From Nymphaea colorata (lineage: Eukaryota; Streptophyta; Magnoliopsida; Nymphaeales; Nymphaeaceae), in NCBI RefSeq assembly GCF_008831285.2, contig NC_045139.1, positions 7,162,204 through 7,226,203 on the forward strand: a DNA stretch of 64,000 nt. Direction: 5' to 3'. A program made the position numbers and the translations under genes. Below, in pieces: positions 13,496 to 24,905 of the stretch; within the stretch, counting starts at the first letter, position 1, and the number at the start of each line of letters is the position of its first letter. The notes below the pieces were generated by a model. It did no database searches. It worked only from the letters and a program-made list of their open reading frames with translations, and was not told where the DNA came from.

Positions 13496-14733
13496 CTGAA
13501 AAGTAGCACAGTCAAATTAAGTAATATATCATGCCTTATGCTGTGTAAGCCAAATCTGATACAGTAACACAATCAAATGAACCTAAGAGGAACGACTGCT
13601 GGGCAACAGCAGCAAACTGAAAATGAATACCTCTTACAAGTCAGACATCTACCAGTTCCATGGGTTCAACTCTGCATGACACCAACTTGTTTAATAACAT
13701 TCAAGACAAGCGTTTAAAAATGAACAAGGCACTAACAACTCAAAAAGCAGATGGACTAAAGCACCTGCACACATATAAATGTTAATGTGGAGGTGCATGA
13801 TAGAAGGGATGATGGCCTAATGTAAAATTATGCATACAGGGAGGGCCGATTCCATCATGTCATCTAACATAAGTACATACTATGATAGTACAGACGACAA
13901 GTCAAAGAAATTTCATTTAACTTGAGGCTTCTCACTTATAGTTGTGAGAAAAAAGATTGTTCTGAATAAAAAAAAAGACGAGGCCTTCTTTCTTACTTAT
14001 TTAACTAAAGGTTAGTACTTTAATACGTCCTCATGGTTTTGAAAAGTAACTAAATCAAATTAGTTTTCGTGTGGTAAATAAATGCATATATGCTTAAGTT
14101 TGAAATCATTTAACCATTTCCCTTGTCTATTTCAATCGGATAAAACTGGTCAAACATTCATAGATGTGCTCACTTTTGTAAAATATTCTTCCCATGAAAC
14201 ATAAACATGTAGCAGTGAATATATAGCAGGCTCCAAGTGGATTAAAATGAACAAACAGAAAAAGAAGGTCAAACACATTTGAACAGCTTCTAGACGAAAC
14301 AACTGCCAATGAGAACCCCCATCCACCATTCCATAAATGCTGTAACCTAACTTCAGTTTCGTAGAAAAGACTCATATAATATATATGTATATTTCCTGCC
14401 TTGTTTTGGAAGAATAAACGGAAAAGATCATCCTTCCAGGACACTTGACTGATCTAGAAGAATGGCAGAACTACAGTATGTTTATTTGTTCAATCAAGGA
14501 TTTAAATAGACAAATGATGAATTATTCAGGTGAGATTCAAGGAAATTGAAAGAAAGAAAGAATATAACGCGGCTCATTCACATTGAACTACCAACCCCAA
14601 AGAACAATGAATCAAAGGTTTAAGAATCAGATTTGAGATCTAAAATTCCAAACAATACCCGTTTATTTAATATACTTGAAGAAATGCTTGTGTAGGAATA
14701 AGAACGTACAACAGAGAATAGAAGCATCAGTGC

Positions 14734-15095
14734 TTAATGTGCATTTGCTGTTGGGGTAGGAATTGAGGGTTTCTTTTTATTCTCCTTGCTGTACAGCAGC
14801 AAAAAATCGCTTACACGAATAACATGCTTGACTGCACTAATTTGCATTTATGAGATCAATTAAAGTTATAGCGATCGGTTATCATAGAGGAACAGGCCAT
14901 GGTGAGGACATAACTGAGGTTAACGGGCTTAGAAACACTGGAACTCCACACCCAAGAGGAAGGCCCTACTCACAGGTTGCGGAGGCGTCGACGTACCGGA
15001 TGATGCGGTGGTTGGGGAAGGGCAGGATCCGGCGATTTTGGCGGCAAAGGAGACGAAGAAGAAGAAGCAGGTGAGGCTCTTGGCTTCAGGGAATA
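14734..15095 (-). CDS. Uncertain two-exon - strand coding trace
   Basis: A - strand donor CCT|GTGAGT at 14974 and acceptor AATTAGTGCAG before 14831 join in frame. The reading is NHRIIRYVDASAT, then FKHVIRVSDFLLLYSKEN and a stop at 14734. No ATG is present in the upstream exon frame, which is closed by a stop near 15095. The opposite strand of the same GC-rich block (about 14980-15250) also reads smoothly, with ETKKKKQVRLLASGN and SYVPDPARVPSLYPPGSSSS, but its only acceptor lacks a pyrimidine tract. One of the two strands probably holds or held a gene; I cannot decide which. Confidence 0.22.
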
Positions 15096-15271
15096 CGTCC
15101 TACGTCCCTGACCCGGCGAGAGTGCCAAGCCTGTATCCGCCAGGCAGCAGCTCGTCTTCTAGGAATGGTGGTAGCGGGGGCCGTAGAGTGGGGCGACAGA
15201 GGGAGCGAATCGATTGGCAGAAGGAATGTGGAGGTGCTGAGGGGGGATGATCGCGGTTCTGGATCTTGGCA

Positions 15272-15273
<2 letters not shown>

Positions 15274-15306
<33 letters not shown>
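15274..15306. repeat. (GA)n microsatellite between divergent units
   Basis: GA repeat of about 30 bp in the GC-rich block just upstream of the NRPB12 promoter; on the - strand it would be a CT-rich 5' UTR. Confidence 0.9.
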
Positions 15307-15309
<3 letters not shown>

Positions 15310-15491
15310 GGAGTCGACGGGGAGAGAGGCTAGAAGGGAAGAGCCGGGGAGGACGGGAAGAGCCGGAGAGATGAGGGAGAGGGAGTGTTAAAAGGAAAAC
15401 AAAATGGGCCGTCCGATTAACCTCGCATCGGACAGTCCACATCGATCGCTGAAATCCGACTAGAATTTGCTTTGACGGGTTTCACGTTTTC

Positions 15492-15499
15492 TATATAAA
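15492..15499 (+). promoter_or_regulatory. TATA box of NRPB12 (TATATAAA)
   Basis: CTATATAAATAAAATG is followed within 30-130 bp by a C/T-rich stretch rich in CTCTCT, as in a plant 5' UTR. That leader would end at the donor CACAG|GTACGT (15640). The 5' UTR intron then runs to about 17390 (acceptor acgtgcaag), just before the start codon at 17413. Confidence 0.6.
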
Positions 15500-15640
15500 T
15501 AAAATGAGGTCAAAACCCCAGGTCCCCAACCCAACCGCTCCGAGGGTTTTTCTTTTCCCCTCCCCTTCCGGGTGCAGCCTCTCTTCCTCCCTCTCTCTCA
15601 CACAGTTTCCGCCCACCATCGCCGTCGCTTCTTCGCACAG

Positions 15641-16639
15641 GTACGTCTCTCTCTCTCTCTCTCGGCGATGCGCCCCTCGATGCGTCTGTGTGTATTTTTT
15701 TTTTAATTCGTCTCTCTTCGCTGTTGCCGTGTGACCCTCTCCTCAGCAGCCTCCGACAGCCAGCGGCAGGTGAGGGGCCAACATCAGTGGAGAAGCAGAA
15801 TCTCCATTGTTCATCCCAGCTGGTTTCTGGTTTTTTTTCTCCAGATTTTCTGTACGTTTTGATGAATGGGTTTGTTGGATGAATTGGAAATCTTGGAGGT
15901 TACTTTGTTCCAAGATTTTGAGTCTACGCTTTTCTTTTTTTAATCATGGGTAAGAGAGTTAAGAGGGAAACCTTGGCAAACAAAATCTTCTACCCAAGAA
16001 CTTACATGTTTTATTTGTGGAATTTGTCAGTGGTAAAATATGATAAAAAAGGGCACTGTTAACAATTTCAGAAAGAAATTAAAATCTGAAAAGAGAAATT
16101 TCATCCATTTCAAGTTTAGTTCGAAAGGAAGCTTTATTTTTCAGGTGACTTCAGTCCTTTGGGTTCAATTCCCATTTTTTGCTTGGTGGCCTGAAATATA
16201 TGGTTTCTCATGAATACACTGGGCCGAGAATCTCAGCTTTTACCAGGTTGTTGATGGGTTTAGCCATGATATTCCTGGTCGTGCTGTCTGGATTTTTTTT
16301 TGTCCATTTCTCCTTCCTCCATTCAAGTGCCTGAGTTCTTTCTTGTGGTTGTTTTCTGAAGACCATATGATAGTCGTTAGTCGTTCATCTTGTAATGCGC
16401 CATATGGTAAATACAAGTGAAATCCAATATGTTTCAGTTTTCATTTTCCACAGTTACTTTCAGCCAATACGAATCATTGTGCATAACCATGAATTAAGAG
16501 TTAACAATCGTTTCTTGATAGTTCATTAGTGGCACCGCCAAATTCATGTCCGTAGTACATGATTGCCACAGGTGAGAGGAAGAGAGAGCGAAAGGACTTC
16601 ACTTCATAAGATCATTTTATTGTGAAGAAAACACAGTTC

Positions 16640-16711
<72 letters not shown>

Positions 16712-17390
16712 CTTCTGTTTTTTCTTCTTCTTCCACAGGTCATCTATTCATCTTTGTTAGCATCAGCAACTCGTTTTTCTTCTTCTGTTTCTTCTTCTTT
16801 CTACCAATCCCTTTTATTTCTACTTCTCTTGCCCCCACAAATTCCTCACCTGCTCTTCTTTTACTATTCCTTTTGTTTCGTCTTTATGTATCCATTTTTT
16901 TTCCATTGCTGTTTTTCTGTCATCATTTTGAGACTTTCTTTTCCTTTTTAAATTAGTGTTTATTGCTTTTTTGCCCCATACCTTTCTTGTATTTTTTCCT
17001 TTCGTTTTTATTTATTTCCTTTTTGTCCACTTCTGTTTATCTGTCATCATTTCAGACTTCATTTTTTCCATATAAAATAGTGTTTATTGTATTTTTGTTC
17101 TGATAGGTGTTCTTTCCAGTTTGCAGATTCCTTGCATGTGACGCTCTAATTCACGATTTTGTTATTAATTATGAATTTTGACATAATAAATGTTGGTTGG
17201 CTATATATTTTGATTAAGAGTATATTTTTTACTATGGTTTTGACAATTTGTTAAGGACGAGTTTTGCTGTTTTTTTTTGTTGTCTAAGCAACTGCTTAAA
17301 TCATGCCAAGGCTTTTCAGTTTTGACAATATAGACTTTGGTTTATTGGACACATAGATAAAACCCTAAAATGTGGTCTTTTTACGTGCAA
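15641..17390 (+). other. 5' UTR intron of NRPB12 (inferred)
   Basis: About 1.75 kb, very T-rich, beginning GTACGT followed by a CT run. It contains the microsatellite at 16646-16709 and no coding exon that I recognise. Long 5' leader introns often raise expression of plant housekeeping genes; a role here is an inference. Confidence 0.5.
16646..16709. repeat. (TG)n(AG)n compound microsatellite
   Basis: About 28 bp of TG followed directly by about 36 bp of AG. Confidence 0.97.
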
Positions 17391-17412
17391 GGAAGGAGCA
17401 GTTGAGCGGGAG

Positions 17413-20359
17413 ATGGATTCTCAGCAGCCTGAACCAGTGAGCTACATCTGTGGAGGTAAACTCTGGCAAAATCCTCTTGAACTGAGAATTTTCTATATAC
17501 TTGTTATTGGTACTCTTCTCTGGAGTATTTGCAGTTGTGTGCTTGTTTTGAATGGCTTTGTCCTGTAGATTGTGGGGCTGAGAATACATTGAAGCCTGGG
17601 GATGTGATTCAGTGTCGTGAATGTGGATACCGTATATTGTACAAGAAGCGCACACGCCGGAGTATGTCTCTGCCTTCTTTTCATATGAAAATTGTTTGCT
17701 GCTGTATCTACTTGATTATGTTGACTTTTGTCTTTCAAATATAATGATGCTAATGTATATAAATGTTTTTTTCTTTGTTATTGTCATAATACACTAAATA
17801 TACATTAGTATTGTTTTTCTTTACAAAAACAAATTTTCTTCTAAATTGGCAACATCCTACCATTTTCAGATAATCTTGATTATATTTGTTACAGCTAAAC
17901 CAACGAAAAAGTTGCATTTCAACATTCAATGCATTTAAAAATTCATCAATCTACAATTGCCAATTTAGATGAGAACCTTGTCTATCAAAAACTAACATTG
18001 AAAATGGACATAAGTAGGGCTGGGCATCAGGCCCGGCCTGAAAAAAATGTCCAAATGGAAGCTCCCTGAAGCTTTCGGGCCAGCCCGAGGCCCGACCCGA
18101 AACTAACCGGTCCGGGCTAGGCATGTGAAATAACGGGCCTTGGGCTTTGGTTTATGCCTGAGGCCCGGCCCAGCTCGATACAGTAAACCCTCATTTTCCG
18201 CCACAACCAGAGCAACTCCTTCACCAACCCCGCAGCGGTGAAGTTCTTGAGTAGGGAGTTTGCATGTTTCTCGCCTATTGCTGAAATCGCAGGCCTCATT
18301 TCCTCCTCGAACGCACGGACCCGATCCATGTTGCCGGACCGGGAGAGGGAATCGATGAGGGAGATGAAGGCATTGAGGTCCGGAGAGAAATTCCTCTGAT
18401 TCCTAGCCCAATCGAAGAATCGAAGGGCGATCATCGGAGAACTTTGGACTCTAGGGTTTCGGAGCACATGGGAAACGAACTCCGGCGAGAGTCAAATTAG
18501 GAAAATCTGACAGAATCCGTGGGGGGATCGAGAAGGGATGGCCGTCCGGTCGCCGGGGAGTACCATCTAAGGCGGATAAGAAGCAGCGGTGGCTGGAGCA
18601 AAAGGTTCCAGCGAGTAGGCGAACGGAGGGTTTTAGAGCCTGCATCAAGAGGTTTTCGCGCTCTTTTTCTTCTCCTTTTTGGCTTCGACGGTCACTGACG
18701 GGAAGGACGAGCCGATGGGCGACGGGGAGGACCGGAGGAGGCAGTCGAACTATCGAAGGAAAGTAGGAAACCAGTATCGCTGCTTTCACGGAGCCGCAAA
18801 GTAGAGGAGAACGAGCGGCGGGAGAAAAAATGAGAATGAAACGAAAATGAAGGTTTCAATTTCGCCCTATCCTAAAACAATTTTCTTGATTTTTTTTTTT
18901 TAAGTTGTTGTCGGGCTTCTCGGGCCATCGACGAGCACACTCTCAAGCTTGAGTCCGACCCGTTAATTATCGGGCTGGGCGGGGCCCAGGCCTGAGTCTG
19001 GCCGGGTACCCGGCAGCGGCCCGGCCCAGTGCCTTGTCTTAGATATAAGATGATTCTTGATGATATATTATTAGGCAGAGGCATGTAGTAAAGGAGATCA
19101 TTCAAAATTAACGAGACAAAAGAAGATGGATGCTATGGCATTAATAGGAAGTTTTGAACCCTGGTGGAAATTTATGCATATGGGTTCATGGTCTAGGCAA
19201 AATGAGATCTGGGTCTGAGTCCAAATAGGAGCTATGCAATGTTATGTAAATAAAAGTTTGATTACGTGACTTAACTATCAGAGTCAGAGGATTCAGGTTG
19301 ATCAAAAACTTAGAAAGACTAGTTGGGAGATTAGTCATGAAATAATATTAATAAGGAAGCACGTAGACACAACATTTAAATAAAAAGCTAGTAAAAGACA
19401 GAGATTTATGTTGCAAGTCCATCAACCACTTACTTCACTGATTAGGCTTAACACATCAACGGCACAACAGAATCACACACACACACACAGGGGGGGGGGG
19501 GGAGAGAGAGAGAGAGAGACCACAAGGAAGAGGCTTCCTATATGCGTACCTACATATTGTATATCTTATATACACAAAAGTGCATATTTATGTCCAGAAA
19601 ATACACACACACACACACATATATATATATGTGTGTGTGAAGTGAGAGGTGGAGAGTCTCTCTTTATATATGTATATATAGAGAGAGCTGAGAGCTTCAC
19701 ATGCTAGCGCAAGAGAGAGAGAGAGAGAATGGAGCTTGGTTATATATGTTAAAGGAAAGCTAATTAAAACGTAGAGGGTGAAGCTTGAGGAGAACTATAG
19801 AAAAGAAAAGACAACTTTTAAAATTTTACATTGTATGGTCCAAAACATGGTTTCATTCGAAAAATCTCACTTTGGGAACATTGACTGGCTATTTACTGGC
19901 TCATTATTGGCCCAACTGACTATAAGGACTTGTCAGTTGACTAGTGGCTAGGTTGTCTAGGTAACTAGTTGGACCAACTAGTCCTTTGGTTGATAACTAA
20001 TTATGTTACATAACAGGATGTACAGTTCGTAAATAAGAGTTGTCTGAGGGTGAGGTGTATATGTTTCTCAATATGTGCAGGTTTGAGTGTTGCATTGGGT
20101 TTTGCACAGTAGGTGCTAACGTGGCTCTCAAGGAGGACTTGTTAGCTAGAGGAAAACTGTCGTTATGTGCTGCTTCTGCTAGTACCAAATGACAATGCTG
20201 CCTTTTGCTTCTCCAGTTAACTGTTCTTGAGTCTTGTAAAGTCATGAGCCCAAGTACAGAATATCACATAATGTGGGTATGGGTATGGTTTAGGTACGGG
20301 TATGGATATGCGGGTACGGACACAACAATTTTAGAAAATGTGGGTACAGAGGTATTGTA

Positions 20360-20416
<57 letters not shown>

Positions 20417-21513
20417 AAATAACACAAAAAAATCAAAATGAAAGCAACATTTAAATAAACAAGTAATATAGATTAAAAAAAGATTACATGTGAATGAAGA
20501 ACTCTAACAACAGAAGAAACACAGTTGGAAAAAATTAAATCAAGTAAAAGTGAGCAGTTTCGATATAACAAGTACCCATGTGTGTTCATGTAGCCACTTT
20601 GGGTATGGGTACAGCGACACTAGTACGTGGACCTTTATGAAGTACCCATATGACTTATGCTCCTAGTTTTCCAGTGATATAGTACTCTGTGCCCAACTAG
20701 GGAATAAGAGAGTAGAATCGTCACATTGAGGAGAAACATCCCCTAAGACCTCAAAAAATGAAATTGTATTTTCTGGAAATTGTATTCTCAGTCTTAATGT
20801 CTTGTTACACGATAAAACTCTTATTTACTAACATTGCTTGACTACTACTCTACTAGTTGATTTGGTTGTTTGCCTGGACTATCAACCATATAACTGTATA
20901 AGTAAAATCTCTCCAAGCATCCTATGTTGCACCTGCCACAGAGCATGACATTTTTCTTCACTTGTGCAGTTAATTTTGAATTTTGATTGATCTCCTCTAC
21001 TACGTGCTGTCGTCTAATATCACGTGGTTTTGAATTATCATATATACATTTTCAGCGTTAGTTTTTTAATAGACAAAGTTCTCATCTGCACTGAAAATTT
21101 GGAGTGGTAGAATTTGGACGGCCTTGAATAGTCATAGATTATGGCTAGGCAGTAACTGTTGCTGAAGGATTAGAAAAGTTCATTTTTTTGTAAAGAAGAA
21201 GACACTGATCCATGTTTTAGTATATTATGACGACAGCAAAGACAGTTGTTCGTGTACATCAACATTGGTTGTATTTCAAAACGGTATTACATCTTCACTG
21301 TTAATCAGAAATCTCAAATTTTCTAATCCTTCAAGCGTTAGATAAATCACTTCAAGCGTTAGATAAATCACTTAGCTGCTTTTCTCTGGCTTTCTTGCTG
21401 CAGTCTGGATGCATGCACTCTTGAGTGTCTGCTCGTTATTTTTTGCCTCTTTTTTTTTGTTTTGCTGACACCTTTATTTATTCATTGCAGTTGTCCAATA
21501 TGAGGCACGTTAG
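17413..21513 (+). CDS. RNA polymerases I, II and III shared subunit RPB12 (RPABC4)
   Basis: A small zinc-ribbon subunit common to the nuclear RNA polymerases. There are three coding exons: 17413-17455, 17569-17661 and 21491-21513, 52 residues in all; the Arabidopsis protein is of similar size. It starts [14 protein letters not shown]. The zinc-binding pairs are CGDCG, split by intron 1, and CREC; then [12 protein letters not shown] and the invariant end IVQYEAR, supplied by the 23-nt last exon. All phases match and the splice sites are canonical. Intron 2 is 3.83 kb and hosts a hAT-type element plus low-complexity DNA. Confidence 0.96.
18015..19041. mobile_element. hAT-type non-autonomous element carrying a PPR gene fragment
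   Basis: The element is 1,027 bp long inside NRPB12 intron 2. The flanking 8-bp sites GACATAAG (18007-18014) and GATATAAG (19042-19049) match at 7 of 8. The ends TAGGGCTGGGCA and, inverted, TAAGACAAGGCA match at 8 of 12. Both ends carry subterminal arrays of GGCCCGGCC/GGCCCGACC-like motifs in opposite orientation. An 8-bp duplication and TA(G/A)-type ends point to hAT. No transposase is present. The centre holds the 5' part of a PPR gene (separate entry), so it is a Pack-type, gene-capturing element. Confidence 0.75.
18190..18645 (-). pseudogene. Captured 5' fragment of a pentatricopeptide repeat (PPR) gene
   Basis: On the - strand an ATG at 18645 begins [15 protein letters not shown] and continues to about 18480. 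The next frame then carries the typical PPR start [44 protein letters not shown] and [12 protein letters not shown]. The two parts are in different frames, joined near 18485 by a one-base shift, and the fragment stops near [12 protein letters not shown] at the element's left arm. PPR proteins bind organellar RNA, but this piece has only one or two repeats and cannot be a full protein. It lies antisense to NRPB12. Confidence 0.7.
19042..20660. repeat. Repeat-rich part of NRPB12 intron 2
   Basis: Contains (CA)n plus a G-run and GA repeats at 19477-19519, (CA)n/(TA)n/(TG)n at 19601-19640, a GA run near 19711-19728, a GACTAGT-rich block at 19885-19985, and (TA)n at 20361-20413. The TA array is flanked by GGGTATGGGTA / GTACGGGTATGG motifs (20274-20322) and, after 200 bp, by GGGTATGGGTAC and AGTACCCAT (20571-20650). 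The GGGTAYGG arrays at both sides suggest a decayed DNA transposon, but ends and target duplication are not clear. Confidence 0.6.
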
Positions 21514-23134
21514 GGTGCTGTATTACATTAGTATTGTTGAAGTGATTTGAGTCCTTAAAGATTGTCGCGTATGCAAGTGACAAGCAGATTGAACAGTTTC
21601 TCGTATGCAGTTGGGTGCGTTTTGGTTCAATGAACTTGGTTGAAATGGAAAAAAGCTGGAACCGTCTTTGCAGTTAGAGATCAATGAAAACTATAATCTA
21701 ATGTACAGCTTGTGGTTATGCACCCTTGACTTTTGACCTTTTAAAGGAAATGACAATCTCTATATAATGTTCAATATGATTATTGTACTAGTTTTCATGG
21801 ATTATGTTGGATGTGACATTTCATGACAACTTTAGGCCGTCCTCGTTTTCAAGGGTCAAGCGCTTTTGTTCTAACTAAAAGTTCTTTAGCACTGAAATAC
21901 GTCAAATGTCTGGTATGGAAAGGACATCATCTTGATTCTTGAGACCACTTCATTCTATGAAATTGAATTTGTTCTCGAAGATTGACAAATTCATATCACA
22001 CTGGGTTCTAGGGAACACAATGTTTCTGTTATCGAACACCCTCTACTGTTATCAAACGCCCTTGTATGATCTGTTTTTGATTTACTGGTAGTGTGCATTG
22101 CGTGACGGATGCATGCTAAAGGATAGATCTGTCGGTGTTGCCTTTGACGCGCAATAGCAGCGGGTGCTTCACTGTCACATGTAGCCGTCTCCATGCTGGT
22201 AACCAGAAATTTGTTGTGGTCTTCGTTATTCTGCTTTTGCCACAGAGATATATATCTGCTCGTGGGGATGTATAAAACGATCTGCTCGCAACTACTAACA
22301 AATGGTAAGTGTTAACAGATGAAATTTTCTACGTTCACTTTGTGGTGGCCACAAAGTGGTTAAGCAGGGACTCGGTTGGCGCTGAAAGTAGTTGGTGTGA
22401 TGGCGGCGGGCAAGCAATGGCTGCGGTTTTAGTTATGACTGACAGTCGGGTTCTACTTCGTGAGACGGAGGGGCACTTGCAGGATTTACTGTTTATCTTG
22501 AGAGAAAAAGAAAAGCTAAATTAATTGTTTTTGATTAAACCACTTTCGGAATTGAATCGTGCTGGTCTCTGTGTCTACCTTAAGTTCAGCAGTACTTTGA
22601 GAAACTTGCTCGTTGCTTGTGGCAGTTCTGAACAACCACCTTGATGTCCCAATAGTTCCTTTTGAAGTTGCGATAGGTCGTTTCTTCTGTGGAATTTGGG
22701 AACCCAATCTCCCACCTGAGGCCAGGAGTATTGGCAATTTAACATGGAAGACGACACAAAGGCCATCAAATTTGAGTTCGCCAAAACCATCTGAAAGCCA
22801 AATTAAGCATACAAGTTCATGTCTAGCTCAAGTTTCAGAACAAGCTTGAGAATTGGATACACGAACACAATCTCATAAGGTGGGTCGACTCGGGGCTCAC
22901 AGTATGTGGTGTAGCACAGAGTTCGGAGTGGTTTTACGTGCTCTTCTGTGTGCTTGGAAAAAATTGGTGGTTGCTTGTGTTGGATCTTGTTCTTTACTGT
23001 GCATCTCCCTCATGTCTGGTCTGACTTTAAAATGAAGGCTTGTGGGCCATCTCTCGTTCTCATTCTCAGCCTCGAGTTGAGTTGTGGACCATACCAGAAT
23101 TTCCCTTGTATCAAGCGCCCAATTACCCGTGACC
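21514..23134. other. NRPB12 3' UTR and intergenic region
   Basis: No further gene recognised. Several 60-93 residue ORFs overlap on both strands without motifs. Confidence 0.4.
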
Positions 23135-23137
23135 TTA

Positions 23138-23302
23138 TGGGGTTGTTTGGTAATAGTAACAATATGTTGTTGTTTCACTTATCTGCTTCAAATATTATAA
23201 TATATTTATAAGATACTGTAATACAATATTTTATGAATCTACTTCAATATTTATAACAGGTGCATGAAACAATTACATAATGTTATTGTTGCCAAATAAA
23301 CT
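23138..23302. mobile_element. 165-bp MITE, PIF/Harbinger-like
   Basis: It is flanked by TTA at 23135-23137 and 23303-23305. The left end is TGGGGTTGTTTGGTAATAG and the inverted right end AGTTTATTTGGCAACAATA. Similarity continues for about 40 bp per arm (AACAATATGTTGTTGTTTCA versus AACATTATGTAATTGTTTCA). Size, AT-rich core, TTGTTTGG end motif and 3-bp TTA duplication fit a PIF/Harbinger-type MITE. Confidence 0.65.
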
Positions 23303-23305
23303 TTA

Positions 23306-24905
23306 TATGTTATAGCTGAGTTTGTTCAATCTGTGGTGCTGGAAAGCTGAGAACGAGAACGTTTGATTGGCGACATGCATGCATGCTCTGTAGTGAACCA
23401 TGGAATGGGGTGGAGTCACATAGAGGGGTTGTCTCGCAATGAAAACAGTTTGTTATTGTTTTATGAATTTGTCTCAAAATTGGAATCTATTCACATCAAC
23501 CCCAAATTACACATTTTTCCTCCATGATCCTTCCCATCAAACAACTTCTAGTTAGAGATGTACCTAGCTAGCTGCTTTAACGGCGGATTTAAGAGTTTGT
23601 GATAAGGTGTCATGTGACAGCTCATCTCAAACCTCAATTCATGAGATAAGGAGTCTCAGACATTCTCTACCTAGACGCACTTTTTTGCCTTCTTTTTCCA
23701 GACAACAGGGAAAATCGGTGTCCCAACACTTCGGTCTGTTTGTTTCAAGTCCTTAAAATTTGAGATTAGATGTCTTGGGTGCATTCTCCAAGGCAACCCA
23801 TCGGTGACACGCTTGGTCATGGAAGGCCTGTCACACGACAAGTTTCTCCTCCATTCAAACACGCCCTAAAGAGAATCAAGTCACATAATACATTTATTGG
23901 AAACCCATTACCCCAAAAACTTATGTTGAATGAACTAGAAAACCTGATTTTACATACAAAACTGCTTTGATGTATAATTGATGAATTTAAAAACTGGTTT
24001 TTGCTTAACTCTATTATAGAAACTGCTTTGATGCCAAACACGTATCTTTGACATGATTTTAGCGTTGTTGGATGATATTACACAATTTCCAAGGAAATAT
24101 AAATTTATAAATTATAAAAGACAAAGAAAAGAAATGGATAAAAAAAGGCCTTGTACAACCCATTCCACGTCTCATCACGTGTTTGTGTACCTCAAAAGCT
24201 TACACCTGCGACAATCTTAGCCATTCATTCGTAAAATAAGTGGCTTCACAAATTCTCGTGGGGTCCATGCAGATGATCCATTCACGTTCGTGTGCTTTTA
24301 CTGTAAAGCGGGTCGGATCAAAGTTTGATGCGATCCATTTTCTTAGAGAAAAGGAAAATTTTCATTGCAACCAATTTTTTGGTCATAATACCAAAAGAAT
24401 ATGTTGCACTTCTAAAAATTTTAAAGCTCTTATATCTTGACAATCAATCGCCAATCTAAGGTTAGGCCGATCGTTTCCAGTTTATGTTAAAAATGGTTTA
24501 TAATATTGAACTTTGATATCATTTTACTTGAAGGTTTAAGTCCAATTACATAATTGTCAAAGCTTAATTAATAAGGGTCCAAAAGTTAGAAGTTGTCATT
24601 ATGATATTTCATGATTTTCATACATTATCTTTTGGATTGGGAATTTGTTGGCTCACTTTTATGAAAAATGTTGCACCGTTAACTTGAATAAATACAAACT
24701 TTAGTGGGCTTTCTTTTTTTTTTTTTGGTAAAACCAGAGGCGTAGAATGGAATTTAGAAATATCAGTTCTGTAGACAAGATATGGTTTGAAAATTAGTCT
24801 CGTAACTGAAAGAAACAAAATTTTAAAACTGAAAAATTAGGAAATAAGAGTTCGTCATCTATCCACACGATTTCTGCAGCGTGTGCTCGCGCCTCCCTGT
24901 GTACC
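23306..24905. other. Intergenic region upstream of HHL1
   Basis: AT-rich, no gene recognised. No clear TATA box is visible in the 100 bp before the HHL1 start. Confidence 0.4.

Noticed and set aside
19477-19740. 99-codon + ORF
   Set aside because: Translation of CA, GA and TA microsatellites.
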